DNA from: Akkermansia muciniphila
GTDB lineage: Bacteria; Verrucomicrobiota; Verrucomicrobiia; Limisphaerales; SXTU01
Direction of reading: 5' to 3'
DNA: 52,401 nt
NCBI GenBank assembly: GCA_945874145.1
Contig: CAMCFN010000025.1
Coordinates: 1-52,401 of the forward strand
The stretch's first letter is position 1, and every line of letters begins with the position of its first letter. Made by a program: the position numbers and the translations under genes. Below the pieces are notes generated by a model, which was given only the letters and a program-made list of their open reading frames with translations, did no database searches and was not told where the DNA came from. Shown piece after piece: positions 42,795 through 51,419 of this stretch.

Positions 42795-43562
42795 TCAGTC
42801 GCCCTTGGTCTTGCGCTTGAACGCCGACTTCACCCGGCGCAGCAACGTGAGGGCGACGGAGGCGTAGTTGCTTTCCTCAACGAGTTCGCCGCCGAAGCTG
42901 TCCTTGAATTCGTTGATGTGCTGGAGCGCGGGGTCGGTGGTGTTGGCTGCGTAACCGCCGAAGTCGTAGGTCTTGAAGCCCTGTTCCCGCAGCCATGTCA
43001 TGTCGCGGAAGTGGAGCAGGCGGTTCGCCCGGCCAATGAGGTTGCGGCGCTGCTGGGCATCCTCGCCGTCCGCGCCTCGGAACTGCGACGCGGAATGCCA
43101 GAGCGTCGCGCGGCCGGCTGACTTGTCCATCACGTAGCAGTGCATCACGAGCACTTCGGCGGCGTTGGTCATCTGCGTGACGGCCAGATGCGGCCAGTAG
43201 GCTCGCAGGATTTTGCCGTCCATGGTCGCCATGTCCTTGGTGGCCGCGAAGCCGTTGTAGAACTGGAGGAAGACGTCGGGGTTGTCCACGAGGCTGAAGG
43301 CGAGGCCTTCCTTTTGCGCGCGGCGGACCTCGTATTGGGTGTTCTTGCGGAAGTCCTTTTGGATCGCGTCGTCGGACCGGTTCACCTCCACCAGCTTGGT
43401 GAATTTGGCGTGCCGCTCAAAGCCTTTCACCGGCCCGGTGAACTTGCAGTGGTAGTAGTAGGTGAGCTTGAGCGCGTCAGCGGGTTTGGGTTTGGCAGCA
43501 AACCAGATGTGGGCGGCCTGCACGGCCTTGGTGCGCTGAAGGGCGAGGGGGATGGTGATCAT
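42795..43562 (-). CDS. FemAB/GNAT-like acyltransferase (tandem copy 2)
   Basis: A 255-residue protein. RKNTQYEVRRAQKEGLAFSL (about 93-112) matches the FemAB/'peptidoglycan bridge' and PEP-CTERM-associated acetyltransferase pattern (R-K-x-x-x-x-I/V-R-x-A), and LIGRANRLLHFRDMTWLREQ the C-terminal helix. FGGYAANTTD near 202 and NEFKDSFGGELVEES are conserved C-terminal motifs. It is clearly paralogous to the gene at 43646-44401. Probably transfers an acyl or aminoacyl group to a polysaccharide or lipid carrier in this exopolysaccharide operon. Confidence 0.7.
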   Translation of the reverse strand: MITIPLALQRTKAVQAAHIWFAAKPKPADALKLTYYYHCKFTGPVKGFERHAKFTKLVEVNRSDDAIQKDFRKNTQYEVRRAQKEGLAFSLVDNPDVFLQFYNGFAATKDMATMDGKILRAYWPHLAVTQMTNAAEVLVMHCYVMDKSAGRATLWHSASQFRGADGEDAQQRRNLIGRANRLLHFRDMTWLREQGFKTYDFGGYAANTTDPALQHINEFKDSFGGELVEESNYASVALTLLRRVKSAFKRKTKGD

Positions 43563-43645
43563 GGGGGAAGCTAGGCGTCGGCAGAGGCGGGTGACAGCGC
43601 GTTTTGGTTCATGCTCGTAATCCTAATCGTATTCCTGCTCCTCGA

Positions 43646-44401
43646 CTACGCCTGCTTCCCCCGCAGGAGCCGGTTGAGCTTGCGCGCCCAGTGCAGGGGC
43701 TTGGAGATGTAGGTGCTTTCCTCAACGAGCTGGCCGCCGAAGCTGTCCTTGAACTCGTTGATTTCCTGCAATTCCGGATCCTTCGTGTTCAGCGCATAGC
43801 CGCCGAGATCGTAGGTCGTGAGACCACGATCCTTGAAGCACAGCATGTTCAGGTAGTGCAGCGCGCGGTTGGCGCGGCCAATCAGGCTACGGCGCTCGCT
43901 GTCATCCGTGCTGCGAAAGAGCGAGGCGGAGTAGAGGTGGTTGGCGCGCTTCAACCCCTCGTCCACGAGGAATGCGTGCATGACGAGGGCGTCGTGATCC
44001 GCGCTGATCTTCGTGGCCAGCATCTTCGGCCAATAGGCGCGGAAGGTGCGCTCCTCCAGCGGCGGCCGGCCCTTGCCCCGGGCAAATTCGTTGTAGAGGT
44101 CACGGACTTCGTTTGGCTGATCAATGAGGGCGAAGCGAAGGCCGCCCTCGGAGAGCGCGCGTTTGATCTTGGGTTTGGTGTTCTTCCCGATCTGGTCGAA
44201 AATGTCGTCCTCGCTCCCAGTCAGGCTGATGAACTTGGTGTGTTTGGCCTCCCGGACGAACCCGCGCACCGGTTCCGTGCACTTGCATTGATAATAAATG
44301 GCGAGCCCCCGGGCATCCTCGGGCAGCGGGCGTTCGGCAAACCAAGTGTGGGTGGCCTTGCCGAAGGGCAGGCGCTGGAGGGGAAATTCAAAGCGGAGCA
44401 T
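43646..44401 (-). CDS. FemAB/GNAT-like acyltransferase (tandem copy 1)
   Basis: A 251-residue paralogue of the next gene. Shared blocks are K-x-x-R-A-L-S-E-G-G (about 88-97), SLIGRANRALHYLNMLCFKD, LGGYALNTKDPELQEINEFK and DSFGGQLVEES; similarity runs over the whole length, so this is a true tandem duplication. The N-terminal halves differ more than the C-terminal halves, suggesting different acyl donors or acceptors. Operon position as above. Confidence 0.7.
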   Translation of the reverse strand: MLRFEFPLQRLPFGKATHTWFAERPLPEDARGLAIYYQCKCTEPVRGFVREAKHTKFISLTGSEDDIFDQIGKNTKPKIKRALSEGGLRFALIDQPNEVRDLYNEFARGKGRPPLEERTFRAYWPKMLATKISADHDALVMHAFLVDEGLKRANHLYSASLFRSTDDSERRSLIGRANRALHYLNMLCFKDRGLTTYDLGGYALNTKDPELQEINEFKDSFGGQLVEESTYISKPLHWARKLNRLLRGKQA

Positions 44402-44428
44402 CGGGCGCGAAGGGGAGCAGAACTTGGG

Positions 44429-45571
44429 TCACCACTTTCCCTGTCGATACGCGCCGCGCAGCCAGTTCACGAAGCCGCCGACGGTCATCAGGTTGAGGAA
44501 AACAAAACCGGCGGGAACGGAAAACGGCTTCCACCGCAGCCCGGGCAGCGCCAGGCCCGCCACGGCCAGAGCGTAGAAGGCGCAGTGCGCCAGCAGCAAC
44601 GCCCGGTAGAACGGCCCGTCGGCCAGCGCGACATTGGCCGCAAACATGGTCACCATGAACACCGGCGCGACGATGCGGGAATACTTGTGGGAAAGCAATT
44701 GCCACCACAGACCGGTGCGCCACGGCAGGAGCCAGCCGGGATGGTGCGCGAGCAGTTGGAAATTGCCGGCCAGCGTGCGCAGCTTGCGGCGCTTTTCCTT
44801 CGCGGGGTCAGTGGTCTGGGGATCGTAAGCGTGCGCAGTTGGATCGAAGGAAATGCGTCGGCCGTGGTTCACGGCGATTTGCATGGGGATGACCACGTCA
44901 TCCAACAGCGTGTCGTCGGGGATGGGCTGGAAGAGTTCGCGGCGAATGGCGTAAACCGCCCCGGTGGCGCCAATCGTGGAGCTGAACCGGCCTTCGCAGC
45001 CGCGGATGAATTTCTCCAGCTTCCAATAGAGATCCACGCCGCCGCCCACCCCGGTCGCCGCTGGATCAATTTCCAGCGAGCCGCTCACCGCTCCGAGTCC
45101 GGGATCAGAGAAGTTCGCGACCAATTCCGGGATGGTGTGCGGCGCGAAGCGCTGGCGGGCATCGCAAAGCACAACGATCTCGCCAGTCGCCGCCGGGATG
45201 GCGGCGTTGAGGCAGGCGGACTTGCCGGAGCGTTGCTCCCGAGCGAGCACCCGCACGCGCGGGTCGGCCAGCGCACGCAGCCGCGCTGCGGTGCTGTCGG
45301 TGGAGCCATCCGTGACGACGAGGACTTCAATGCGGTCGGCGGGATAGTTCGCGGCGAGCAGGTTCTCGATGCGCGGGATGATGCGGTCCTGCTCGTTGAA
45401 CGCGACGAGGACGACGGAAACGAAGGGCGGGGAAGCGGGCGCAGACTTGCCCGGTGGGCGCCCGGCCAGTTTAGCCAGCAGACCGATGCACAGCGCGTAA
45501 CCGATAAACGTGTAGAACAGCGCCGCCAAGCTGGCCCAGAAGAGGAGTTCCCACGAGTCAGCGCGGCTCAT
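44429..45571 (-). CDS. Membrane GT2 glycosyltransferase (processive-type)
   Basis: A 380-residue protein. An N-terminal membrane helix (about 10-34) is followed by a GT2 domain: VSVVLVAFNEQDRI (about 51-64), LVVTDGSTDST (first Asp motif, about 84-94), VVLCDARQRF (D-x-x, about 133-142; expected D-A-D reads D-A-R) and DDTLLDDVVIPMQI (E/D-D motif). The C-terminal end has about three membrane segments, as in cellulose-synthase-like or glucosyl-ceramide-type enzymes. It builds polysaccharide at the inner membrane. The D-A-R in place of D-A-D is worth noting. Confidence 0.8.
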   Translation of the reverse strand: MSRADSWELLFWASLAALFYTFIGYALCIGLLAKLAGRPPGKSAPASPPFVSVVLVAFNEQDRIIPRIENLLAANYPADRIEVLVVTDGSTDSTAARLRALADPRVRVLAREQRSGKSACLNAAIPAATGEIVVLCDARQRFAPHTIPELVANFSDPGLGAVSGSLEIDPAATGVGGGVDLYWKLEKFIRGCEGRFSSTIGATGAVYAIRRELFQPIPDDTLLDDVVIPMQIAVNHGRRISFDPTAHAYDPQTTDPAKEKRRKLRTLAGNFQLLAHHPGWLLPWRTGLWWQLLSHKYSRIVAPVFMVTMFAANVALADGPFYRALLLAHCAFYALAVAGLALPGLRWKPFSVPAGFVFLNLMTVGGFVNWLRGAYRQGKW

Positions 45572-45583
45572 GCGGGGTGGGGG

Positions 45584-47149
45584 TCACAAGCTGATGGCGT
45601 AGTCGCGGATGTAGAGCACCAATCGAAGGCTGAGATAAATGCCAACGGCGTCATACCAGCGGAACCTGGGCCACGGCATGAAGGAGGCGCTGCCGACCGC
45701 CCCCGCCAGCGCCCCGGAGTCGTCCTTAACCGCTGCGACATAGCCAGTGGCTTGCCGGGGTTGGTCTCGCTGCGCCACCACCCCAACTTGGGCCGAAAGC
45801 ATCTGGCGCGGACGCGTCGGTGCGCCCCGAACCATCTTCCGTTGCAGCACATAATCCTGCGCCGTCATCGCCGGGACGCCGTCGGATCCCGCCCCAGCCT
45901 GACCCAGCTTGCTCTCGGCGACCCCCAGAATGCCCCCCCATTCTGCCTGCTCCTGAGTGGTCGGGTTGTAACCAGCCGTGCGGTCCATGAGAATGCGGTG
46001 GAAGGCGCTGATCATAGCCACCATGACGAAGAGCGACGCGCGGAAGCCGAAGTCGATCATCCACGACGAGATGACGTAGGACAACAGCATGCAAAACAAC
46101 ATGCGGCGCACCCGCTCTTCGTTGTCATCGGCCGTGCGGGCGCGCGTCAGCGAATGGAAGCAGGTGTAAAGAATGCCCGAAAAAATCAGCAGCCCCCAAA
46201 AGCCGAATTCCGCCTGCACTTGGTTGAACGAGGAGTGCGAAGCGCGGGCCTGCAGGTCGCCGGCCTTGCGGACATAGGCGGCGTAAAAATTACCGTAACC
46301 CACGCCGTAGGGCATGTTTTCAAAGGCCCATTTGCCGAACTCGAAGGCTTGGATGCGGCCCAGCACGGCTTCGTCATTACGACCTTGGCCGCTACCGAGC
46401 GGCGTGTCGCTAAAGCGCGGGAGCAGCGGCAGGGCGGCGCTGCCAATGACCAGCAAGATGGGCAGCAGGACGAACTGCACCCACTTGGGCCGCCCAAACG
46501 CCAGCGTGGCAATAATCGCCCCGATGCCGGACACTGCAGCCCCTTTGGACTGGGTGAAATAGGTGCAGAGCATCGGCAGAAAGATAAGCGGCAGGCCGAC
46601 CTCTTTCACGAAGATGGGCCGCTTCCAAAACATGAAGAAGAAAAGGAGGGGCACGGCCACCATGACGGAGTGCCCCAGCCCGTTTGGATTGCTGAAGAGC
46701 GAGGTGTTCAAGGTCAGGCGTCCCTGCGAGCCGGCGGTGGTGGTCGCCGAGTCCAGCGGGTCGAGGCCGATCATGCTCAACAACGCCATGACCGCGATGA
46801 ACATGACGCAGCCGCACCACCAGGCCAGATACTGGTAGATCCGGCGGAAGTTGGTCAGCGCCAGCACCACCAGAAAGTAGAAACCGACGAAGGGATAGAT
46901 TTGGCCCCACAACTCACCAAAGCTGCCGGGCGTCCAGACTAGGATGTAAACGAAATACGCTGTTATCATCCAGTCCATCGGCGTGCGGATGATCTGTTTG
47001 GGGGAGATACCGCTCTCGCGGATGAACAACCCCAAACCCGCCATGGCCAAGGACAACTGCGCGGGCCGCAAAGCCGAGAGGAACCCGATGAACTCCTGCG
47101 GCCGCACGTAAAGCGCGATGGCGAAGAGCACGATGCCGGCGAAATCCAT
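45584..47149 (-). CDS. O-antigen ligase/polymerase-like (Wzy_C) membrane protein
   Basis: A 521-residue protein with about ten to twelve hydrophobic segments. The long periplasmic loop with GRIQAFEFGKWAFENMPYGV (about 272-291), then YGNFYAAY and ASHSSFNQVQAEFGFWGLL (about 311-329), is the diagnostic Wzy_C/RfaL region, in which Arg and His of the loop are functional in ligases/polymerases. The C-terminal about 130 residues are hydrophilic, with a last membrane segment. It is the first gene of a six-gene operon and probably polymerises or ligates its polysaccharide. Confidence 0.85.
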   Translation of the reverse strand: MDFAGIVLFAIALYVRPQEFIGFLSALRPAQLSLAMAGLGLFIRESGISPKQIIRTPMDWMITAYFVYILVWTPGSFGELWGQIYPFVGFYFLVVLALTNFRRIYQYLAWWCGCVMFIAVMALLSMIGLDPLDSATTTAGSQGRLTLNTSLFSNPNGLGHSVMVAVPLLFFFMFWKRPIFVKEVGLPLIFLPMLCTYFTQSKGAAVSGIGAIIATLAFGRPKWVQFVLLPILLVIGSAALPLLPRFSDTPLGSGQGRNDEAVLGRIQAFEFGKWAFENMPYGVGYGNFYAAYVRKAGDLQARASHSSFNQVQAEFGFWGLLIFSGILYTCFHSLTRARTADDNEERVRRMLFCMLLSYVISSWMIDFGFRASLFVMVAMISAFHRILMDRTAGYNPTTQEQAEWGGILGVAESKLGQAGAGSDGVPAMTAQDYVLQRKMVRGAPTRPRQMLSAQVGVVAQRDQPRQATGYVAAVKDDSGALAGAVGSASFMPWPRFRWYDAVGIYLSLRLVLYIRDYAISL

Positions 47150-47273
47150 AGGACAGGCTGATCATGGCAAAAGCCGGTTCGAGAGACAAAATCTTTGTTG
47201 GCACTGCTCCCCGGTGCCCGGACTTCACGCCGGAGGGCTGGGCTGCTATTCTCACTCACACCTCGGATCTGCC

Positions 47274-48050
47274 ATGAAACTACTCCTCAAAATGAGCCGC
47301 CGCCGCCTGCTGCTGTCCACCGGTGTGGCCGTGCCGGCCGCAGTGCTGGGCGATGCGCTGGCCTTGGAGCCCAACTGGTTGCAGGTGCGCACGATCCGGC
47401 TGACGCAGTCGAAGCCGACCCACCGCATTGTGCATTTCACCGACCTGCACCACAAAGGTGACCGTGCACTGCTCCAAGCCGTGGTCCAGCGCATTAACAA
47501 CTTGAAACCGGATCTGGTCTGCTTCACGGGCGATTTGGTCGAGGAATCCGTCCATGTGGAAGAGGCGCTGGCCTACCTCCGTGAGCTGCGTGCCCCGCTC
47601 TACGGTGTGCCGGGCAACCACGACTATTGGGCGAACGTGGACTTTGAGAAGATCAGCCAAACGTTTGCGGCCACCGGCGGAGCGTGGCTGATGGACCGCT
47701 CCGTCCGCACGCATGACGGGCGGTTCACCCTCCATGGCCTGACCTGCACCAATGGCAAGCAGCCGGAACCGGTGCAAGGCACGCGAAACCTGCTGCTGGT
47801 GCATTATCCGGCCTGGGTGAAGCGTTTCCCCGGCCGCCGGTTCGACCTCGCGCTCGCCGGCCACTCGCACGGTGGTCAGGTTCGACTGCCGTTCATCGGG
47901 GCTGCGGTGGTGCCTTGGGGCGTGGACGAATACGACTGGGGACTCTTCCAGACGGTGACCGGCCCGCTTTACGTGAACGCGGGCATCGGCTGGTTTTATC
48001 TCAACGTCCGGTTTCGTTGCCGGCCGGAGATCACGGTGTTGGAGCTTTAA
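47274..48050 (+). CDS. YaeI-like calcineurin-type metallophosphoesterase
   Basis: A 258-residue protein with an N-terminal signal-like segment (SRRRLLLSTGVAVPAAVLGD, with Arg-Arg suggesting Tat export). Motifs: HFTDLHHKGD (D-x-H), CFTGDLVEES (G-D-x-V), GVPGNHDYWANV (G-N-H-D), LLVHYP (H) and LALAGHSHGGQVRLPF (G-H-x-H-G-G-Q). This is the full metal set of the YaeI/YkuE subfamily, which acts on phosphodiesters or pyrophosphates at the membrane (established for YaeI as UDP-diacylglucosamine-type pyrophosphatase relatives; substrate here unknown). The ATG is chosen because the upstream frame shadows a neighbour. Confidence 0.88.
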   Translation: MKLLLKMSRRRLLLSTGVAVPAAVLGDALALEPNWLQVRTIRLTQSKPTHRIVHFTDLHHKGDRALLQAVVQRINNLKPDLVCFTGDLVEESVHVEEALAYLRELRAPLYGVPGNHDYWANVDFEKISQTFAATGGAWLMDRSVRTHDGRFTLHGLTCTNGKQPEPVQGTRNLLLVHYPAWVKRFPGRRFDLALAGHSHGGQVRLPFIGAAVVPWGVDEYDWGLFQTVTGPLYVNAGIGWFYLNVRFRCRPEITVLEL

Positions 48051-48078
48051 GCGCCGGGCTGAATTGGCCTCACCCCGC

Positions 48079-49377
48079 CTATTTGTCCGCCAGCCGAATC
48101 AGCGCGGACTTCCCGTGCGCGTCCAGCCCTTCCAGTTCGGCGAACTTCTGCACCGCCCTCAGCGCCTTCTTAAGCGCGGGTTTGGCGTAGTTCACCACGC
48201 TGGTCCGACGCTGGAACTGATCCACGGTCAGGCCCGCGAAGGAGCGGCCCGCACCACCCGTGGGCAAGGTATGGCTCGGGCCGGCCACGTAGTCGCCCAG
48301 CACCGTGGGCGACCAGCCGCCGAGGAAGAGCGCGCCCGCCGTGGTGATCTCCGCGACGGCCTGCTGCTGCTGGCGGATCATCACCTCGCAGTGCTCCGGC
48401 GCGAGCCGGTTCACGAGCGCGAAGCCGTCGGCCAGGGACTTCACTTGGATGAGCCAGCCGTTGCTGGCCAGCGCCTTGGCGATGAACTCGCGGCGGGACA
48501 ACTTGGGCAGTTGCCGCGCGATCTCCTTCTCCGTGGCCTTGAGAATCCTGGCTGAGGTCGTCACCAGCCAGACACGTTCGTGGCCGGAACCGTGCTCGGC
48601 CTGGGCGAGCAAATCAGCGGCGATGAATTTCGGATTGGCCGAGTCATCCGCGAGCACCAGCACCTCGCTCGGGCCGGGCAGGAGGTCAATCGCCACATGG
48701 CCGACGAGCAGCCGCTTGGCCGCGACGACGTAGGCATTGCCCGGACCGAAAACCTTCTGCACCGGGCGGATGGTGGCCGTGCCCAGCGCCAGCGCGGCGA
48801 TGGCTTGAGCGCCGCCAGCCTTGTAAATCTCTGTCGCCCCCGCCGTGCGCGCAGCGAAGAGCAGGGCGGGATTCACCGAGCCATCGCGGCCCGGCGGCGT
48901 GCAGACGACGATCTCGCGGCAGCCGGCCACCCGGGCCAGCGTGATGGTCATCAACGCGGTGGAAACCAATGGCGCGGTGCCGCCCGGGATGTAGATGCCC
49001 ACGCGCCCGAAGCCGTCGAACTTCTCCCCGACGGTGGCGCCATGCGAGTTACGGGCAGACCAGTTTTTGCGCAGGGACTTTTTGGCGAAGGTGGCGATAT
49101 TCTTCTCCGCCTCAGTGACGGCGGCGCGCAGCGCGGCATCCGCGGTGAGGGAGGCGTTGAAGATTTCCGCCTGCGAAACCGCCAACTGCTCCGCCGTGAG
49201 CTGTGCGCCGTCGAAGCGCTCGGTCAGCTCTAACAAGGCTGCATCGCCCCGCGTGCGGACCGCCTCCACAATGCCGCGTGCGCGCTCCTCCACGACGGGG
49301 TCAAAGAGGCTGGACGCCGCCGCAAGCTGGCTCAGCCGCGCCGCGTAGTGCTTGTCCGAAAACTTGAGGACGTTCAT
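48079..49377 (-). CDS. hisD: Histidinol dehydrogenase
   Basis: A 432-residue enzyme performing the last two steps of histidine synthesis (histidinol to histidine, NAD-dependent, Zn-bound). Motifs: IYIPGGTAPLVSTALM (about 123-138), GGAQAIAALALGT, VFGPGNAYVVAAK, IDLLPGPSEVLVLAD and AQAEHG (Zn-ligand region), NRLAPEHCEVM (catalytic Glu-His) and GPSHTLPTGG (His ligand). The length is standard. It stands alone, away from other his genes, convergent with the phosphoesterase. The ATG follows the family start (MNVLKFSD), 38 codons inside the longer open frame. Confidence 0.95.
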   Translation of the reverse strand: MNVLKFSDKHYAARLSQLAAASSLFDPVVEERARGIVEAVRTRGDAALLELTERFDGAQLTAEQLAVSQAEIFNASLTADAALRAAVTEAEKNIATFAKKSLRKNWSARNSHGATVGEKFDGFGRVGIYIPGGTAPLVSTALMTITLARVAGCREIVVCTPPGRDGSVNPALLFAARTAGATEIYKAGGAQAIAALALGTATIRPVQKVFGPGNAYVVAAKRLLVGHVAIDLLPGPSEVLVLADDSANPKFIAADLLAQAEHGSGHERVWLVTTSARILKATEKEIARQLPKLSRREFIAKALASNGWLIQVKSLADGFALVNRLAPEHCEVMIRQQQQAVAEITTAGALFLGGWSPTVLGDYVAGPSHTLPTGGAGRSFAGLTVDQFQRRTSVVNYAKPALKKALRAVQKFAELEGLDAHGKSALIRLADK

Positions 49378-49528
49378 GCGGCGGGAGGCTAGGGGGGGGA
49401 ATGGCCTGAAGCAATCCTGCGTGCGGATCGGTGCGGGCGGATGGCTGCGGCCACCATTGCTTTCCACAATGAGAAAATTCCTATTTATCAATTAACTCAA
49501 TGGCGCGGCAGGCCGCCATTCTGGGCCG

Positions 49529-50437
49529 GTGAAACCCGTGTTCGCGATGCACCCGATGCGGTGGTCATGCGGAGGCGTTTCCAAAGCACCTTGGAAACGC
49601 CTCCGCTCCGCCGCTGCTCTCAGACTCTCAGGCCAAGTCATCCTTTTGGCCCTCGCCCTCGCGACTGGCGTGGGCTGCGTCGGGACTCAGCGGCATCCTG
49701 ATGCCGACATGGTGGGGACCAAGCGCGTCATCGCGATGGCCCAGCCCACCGAGCAAGCCACCCCGCACCAGTTGCATCGCCTTCACGCCGCCTTTGTCCG
49801 CGACGACGGCACCATCCTGCTCCAAATCCACGGCAAGCCGGTGAACGAAGCCAAGACCCAGCCCTGCACGCTTGAAATCCCACCGCCCAAGCGCACTACC
49901 CAAAAGGAGACAGTCGCTCGCCGCGTGGAAGTCCCCAGCTCCGCGCTGCACTTGGGATGGGACACAAATGCAGTCATTGCCACCAACCTACACCCGCTCC
50001 CCATCGGCCCCGTCATGACCATCACGGCCAAGGAAGTCTATGTTTGGAACGACATCGCGCTGACCGAGGGCCGGGCCGAGGAAATCCGCCTCGTGCGACG
50101 GCTCGGCACGGTGAACCAATGGGAACTCCTCCACTTGCGCGCGCAACCCACCGCCGCGCAAGCCCGCTTCACCGTCTACGAAGTCCGCCCCATCATGGTC
50201 CCAGTCAACCACCGTGCCGCGCTGGCACTCATGCCCTTCGCGCTTGCGGAGGACGTGATGACGAACGTGGGCAGCCCGGTGGCCATGGCGGGAGCCATCC
50301 CCGCAATCGGGGCGGCCCTCATCTATACTGGCTACCTCCCGTTTGCGGCCGCGCTGTGGACTTGTGAGCAGCTCGGCAAGGGAGCCAAAGCGGTAGGCCG
50401 GGCCGTCGGTTTGGTTGAGCCGGAAAACTCCCAGTGA
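49529..50437 (+). CDS. Predicted lipoprotein of unknown function with embedded palindrome
   Basis: A 302-residue open frame from a GTG; the true start is uncertain because no Shine-Dalgarno sequence is visible and the first about 25 codons include a perfect palindrome. A hydrophobic signal ending LALATGVGC (lipobox Cys at about 50) is visible. The mature part has beta-rich stretches and, near the C-terminus, two hydrophobic helices (AGAIPAIGAALIYTGYLPFA). No family recognised. Coupled to the next gene by a GTG overlap or short gap. Confidence 0.6.
   Translation: MKPVFAMHPMRWSCGGVSKAPWKRLRSAAALRLSGQVILLALALATGVGCVGTQRHPDADMVGTKRVIAMAQPTEQATPHQLHRLHAAFVRDDGTILLQIHGKPVNEAKTQPCTLEIPPPKRTTQKETVARRVEVPSSALHLGWDTNAVIATNLHPLPIGPVMTITAKEVYVWNDIALTEGRAEEIRLVRRLGTVNQWELLHLRAQPTAAQARFTVYEVRPIMVPVNHRAALALMPFALAEDVMTNVGSPVAMAGAIPAIGAALIYTGYLPFAAALWTCEQLGKGAKAVGRAVGLVEPENSQ
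49569..49606. repeat. Perfect 16-bp palindrome inside the 5' end of a gene
   Basis: The arm GCGGAGGCGTTTCCAA (49569-49584) is perfectly complementary to 49591-49606, with a 6-base loop (AGCACC). It adds 12-13 codons to the start of the lipoprotein frame or lies just before its real start. Perfect conservation of both arms suggests a mobile palindromic element. Confidence 0.85.
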
Positions 50438-50472
50438 AATCCCGCGCAACTCAACCCCCAACCACCAGCACC

Positions 50473-50919
50473 ATGACAGCTAGCCCGATTACCAACCAAA
50501 CGCGCCTCGGCTTTGCCCTGGTTTGGGTGCTCTTTGGCATCTCCCTCACGCTGCCTGCCTTTGATTCCGACTCTGGATGGAAATGTGCTTTGACGGTCCT
50601 CAGCGTCCTTCCAGAACTCCAATCAATGGACATCGGAGGCTGGCTTTATTACTTCGCCTTCAATGTCACAAACCTCGTGTTGCTCGTGCTGCCCATCTTG
50701 GCCTTCACGCCTTTCTTGAACCGCTTCTACCGAGCAACGCGATGGCTAGTTGGTGCGTGTTTTCTTCACACCCTTTCTTGGTTCGTGATTGCGCTTTGCA
50801 AAGGTGGAATCACCGGTCTGAAAGCCGGTTACTACCTTTGGCTGCTGGCGGTCGGAACTCTGCTGGCCTCCTGCCTTCTCCGTGCTCGTCAAATCGCCAC
50901 TCAAGACTCAACGAACTAA
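50473..50919 (+). CDS. Small four-helix membrane protein (tandem paralogue 1)
   Basis: A 148-residue protein. Starts after a short gap; an in-frame GTG overlapping the previous stop is also possible, but this ATG puts the TRLGFAL block at the same distance as in its paralogue. About four membrane helices are visible. Motifs YYFAFNVTNLVLLVLPI and FLHTLSWF are shared with the next gene. Function unknown. Confidence 0.65.
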   Translation: MTASPITNQTRLGFALVWVLFGISLTLPAFDSDSGWKCALTVLSVLPELQSMDIGGWLYYFAFNVTNLVLLVLPILAFTPFLNRFYRATRWLVGACFLHTLSWFVIALCKGGITGLKAGYYLWLLAVGTLLASCLLRARQIATQDSTN

Positions 50920-50923
50920 CGCC

Positions 50924-51406
50924 ATGAAAGCTCCTCCCCCGCGTGACCGCTCCCGCCTCGGCTTTGCCTTAGCTGGGGCGCTCTTTGTCACCTCCCTGCT
51001 GCTGCCCGCCTATCGAGTAGTCTCAGGGAATCCTGACTTTTCCACACATATGGCGGGTTGGGAGTGCGCGCACGCCGTTGGGGCCAACCTGCTCGGGTTC
51101 CTAGACGACTCGTTCAACTTCAAAAAGGACTTCGCCGAATGGGTCTATTACTCCGCCTTCAACGTAACGAATTTGGCCCTCCTCGTGTTGCCAATCATGG
51201 CTTTCACCAAGCGCTTCGGTCAATTTAGCCCGCTCCTTCCGTGGTTCGTTGGGACCTGTTTCCTCCACACCGCCTCATGGTGGTTTAGCGAGAAGCAACA
51301 AATCCTAGCCGGCTACTACGTCTGGCTGCTGGCGGTGGGCGTTTTGTTTGCCGCCTGCGTTGCCCGCGTCCGCAGTCAGAATATACCTTTGGAAACAAAG
51401 AACTAA
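50924..51406 (+). CDS. Small four-helix membrane protein (tandem paralogue 2)
   Basis: A 160-residue paralogue of the preceding gene, four bases after its stop. Shared SRLGFAL, YYSAFNVTNLALLVLPI, CFLHTASWWF and AGYYVWLLAVG blocks place the four helices identically. It differs in the first periplasmic loop, which is longer and contains acidic/aromatic residues. Function unknown; the pair may form a heteromer. Confidence 0.65.
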   Translation: MKAPPPRDRSRLGFALAGALFVTSLLLPAYRVVSGNPDFSTHMAGWECAHAVGANLLGFLDDSFNFKKDFAEWVYYSAFNVTNLALLVLPIMAFTKRFGQFSPLLPWFVGTCFLHTASWWFSEKQQILAGYYVWLLAVGVLFAACVARVRSQNIPLETKN

Positions 51407-51419
51407 CCCCACCCTGCTT

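Noticed and set aside
43604..46942. A 1112-codon open frame on the plus strand, antisense to the exopolysaccharide operon
   Set aside because: Its composition is the mirror of the real minus-strand genes (GT2, FemAB-like, Wzy_C), which have clear motifs. High GC content makes long antisense frames common.
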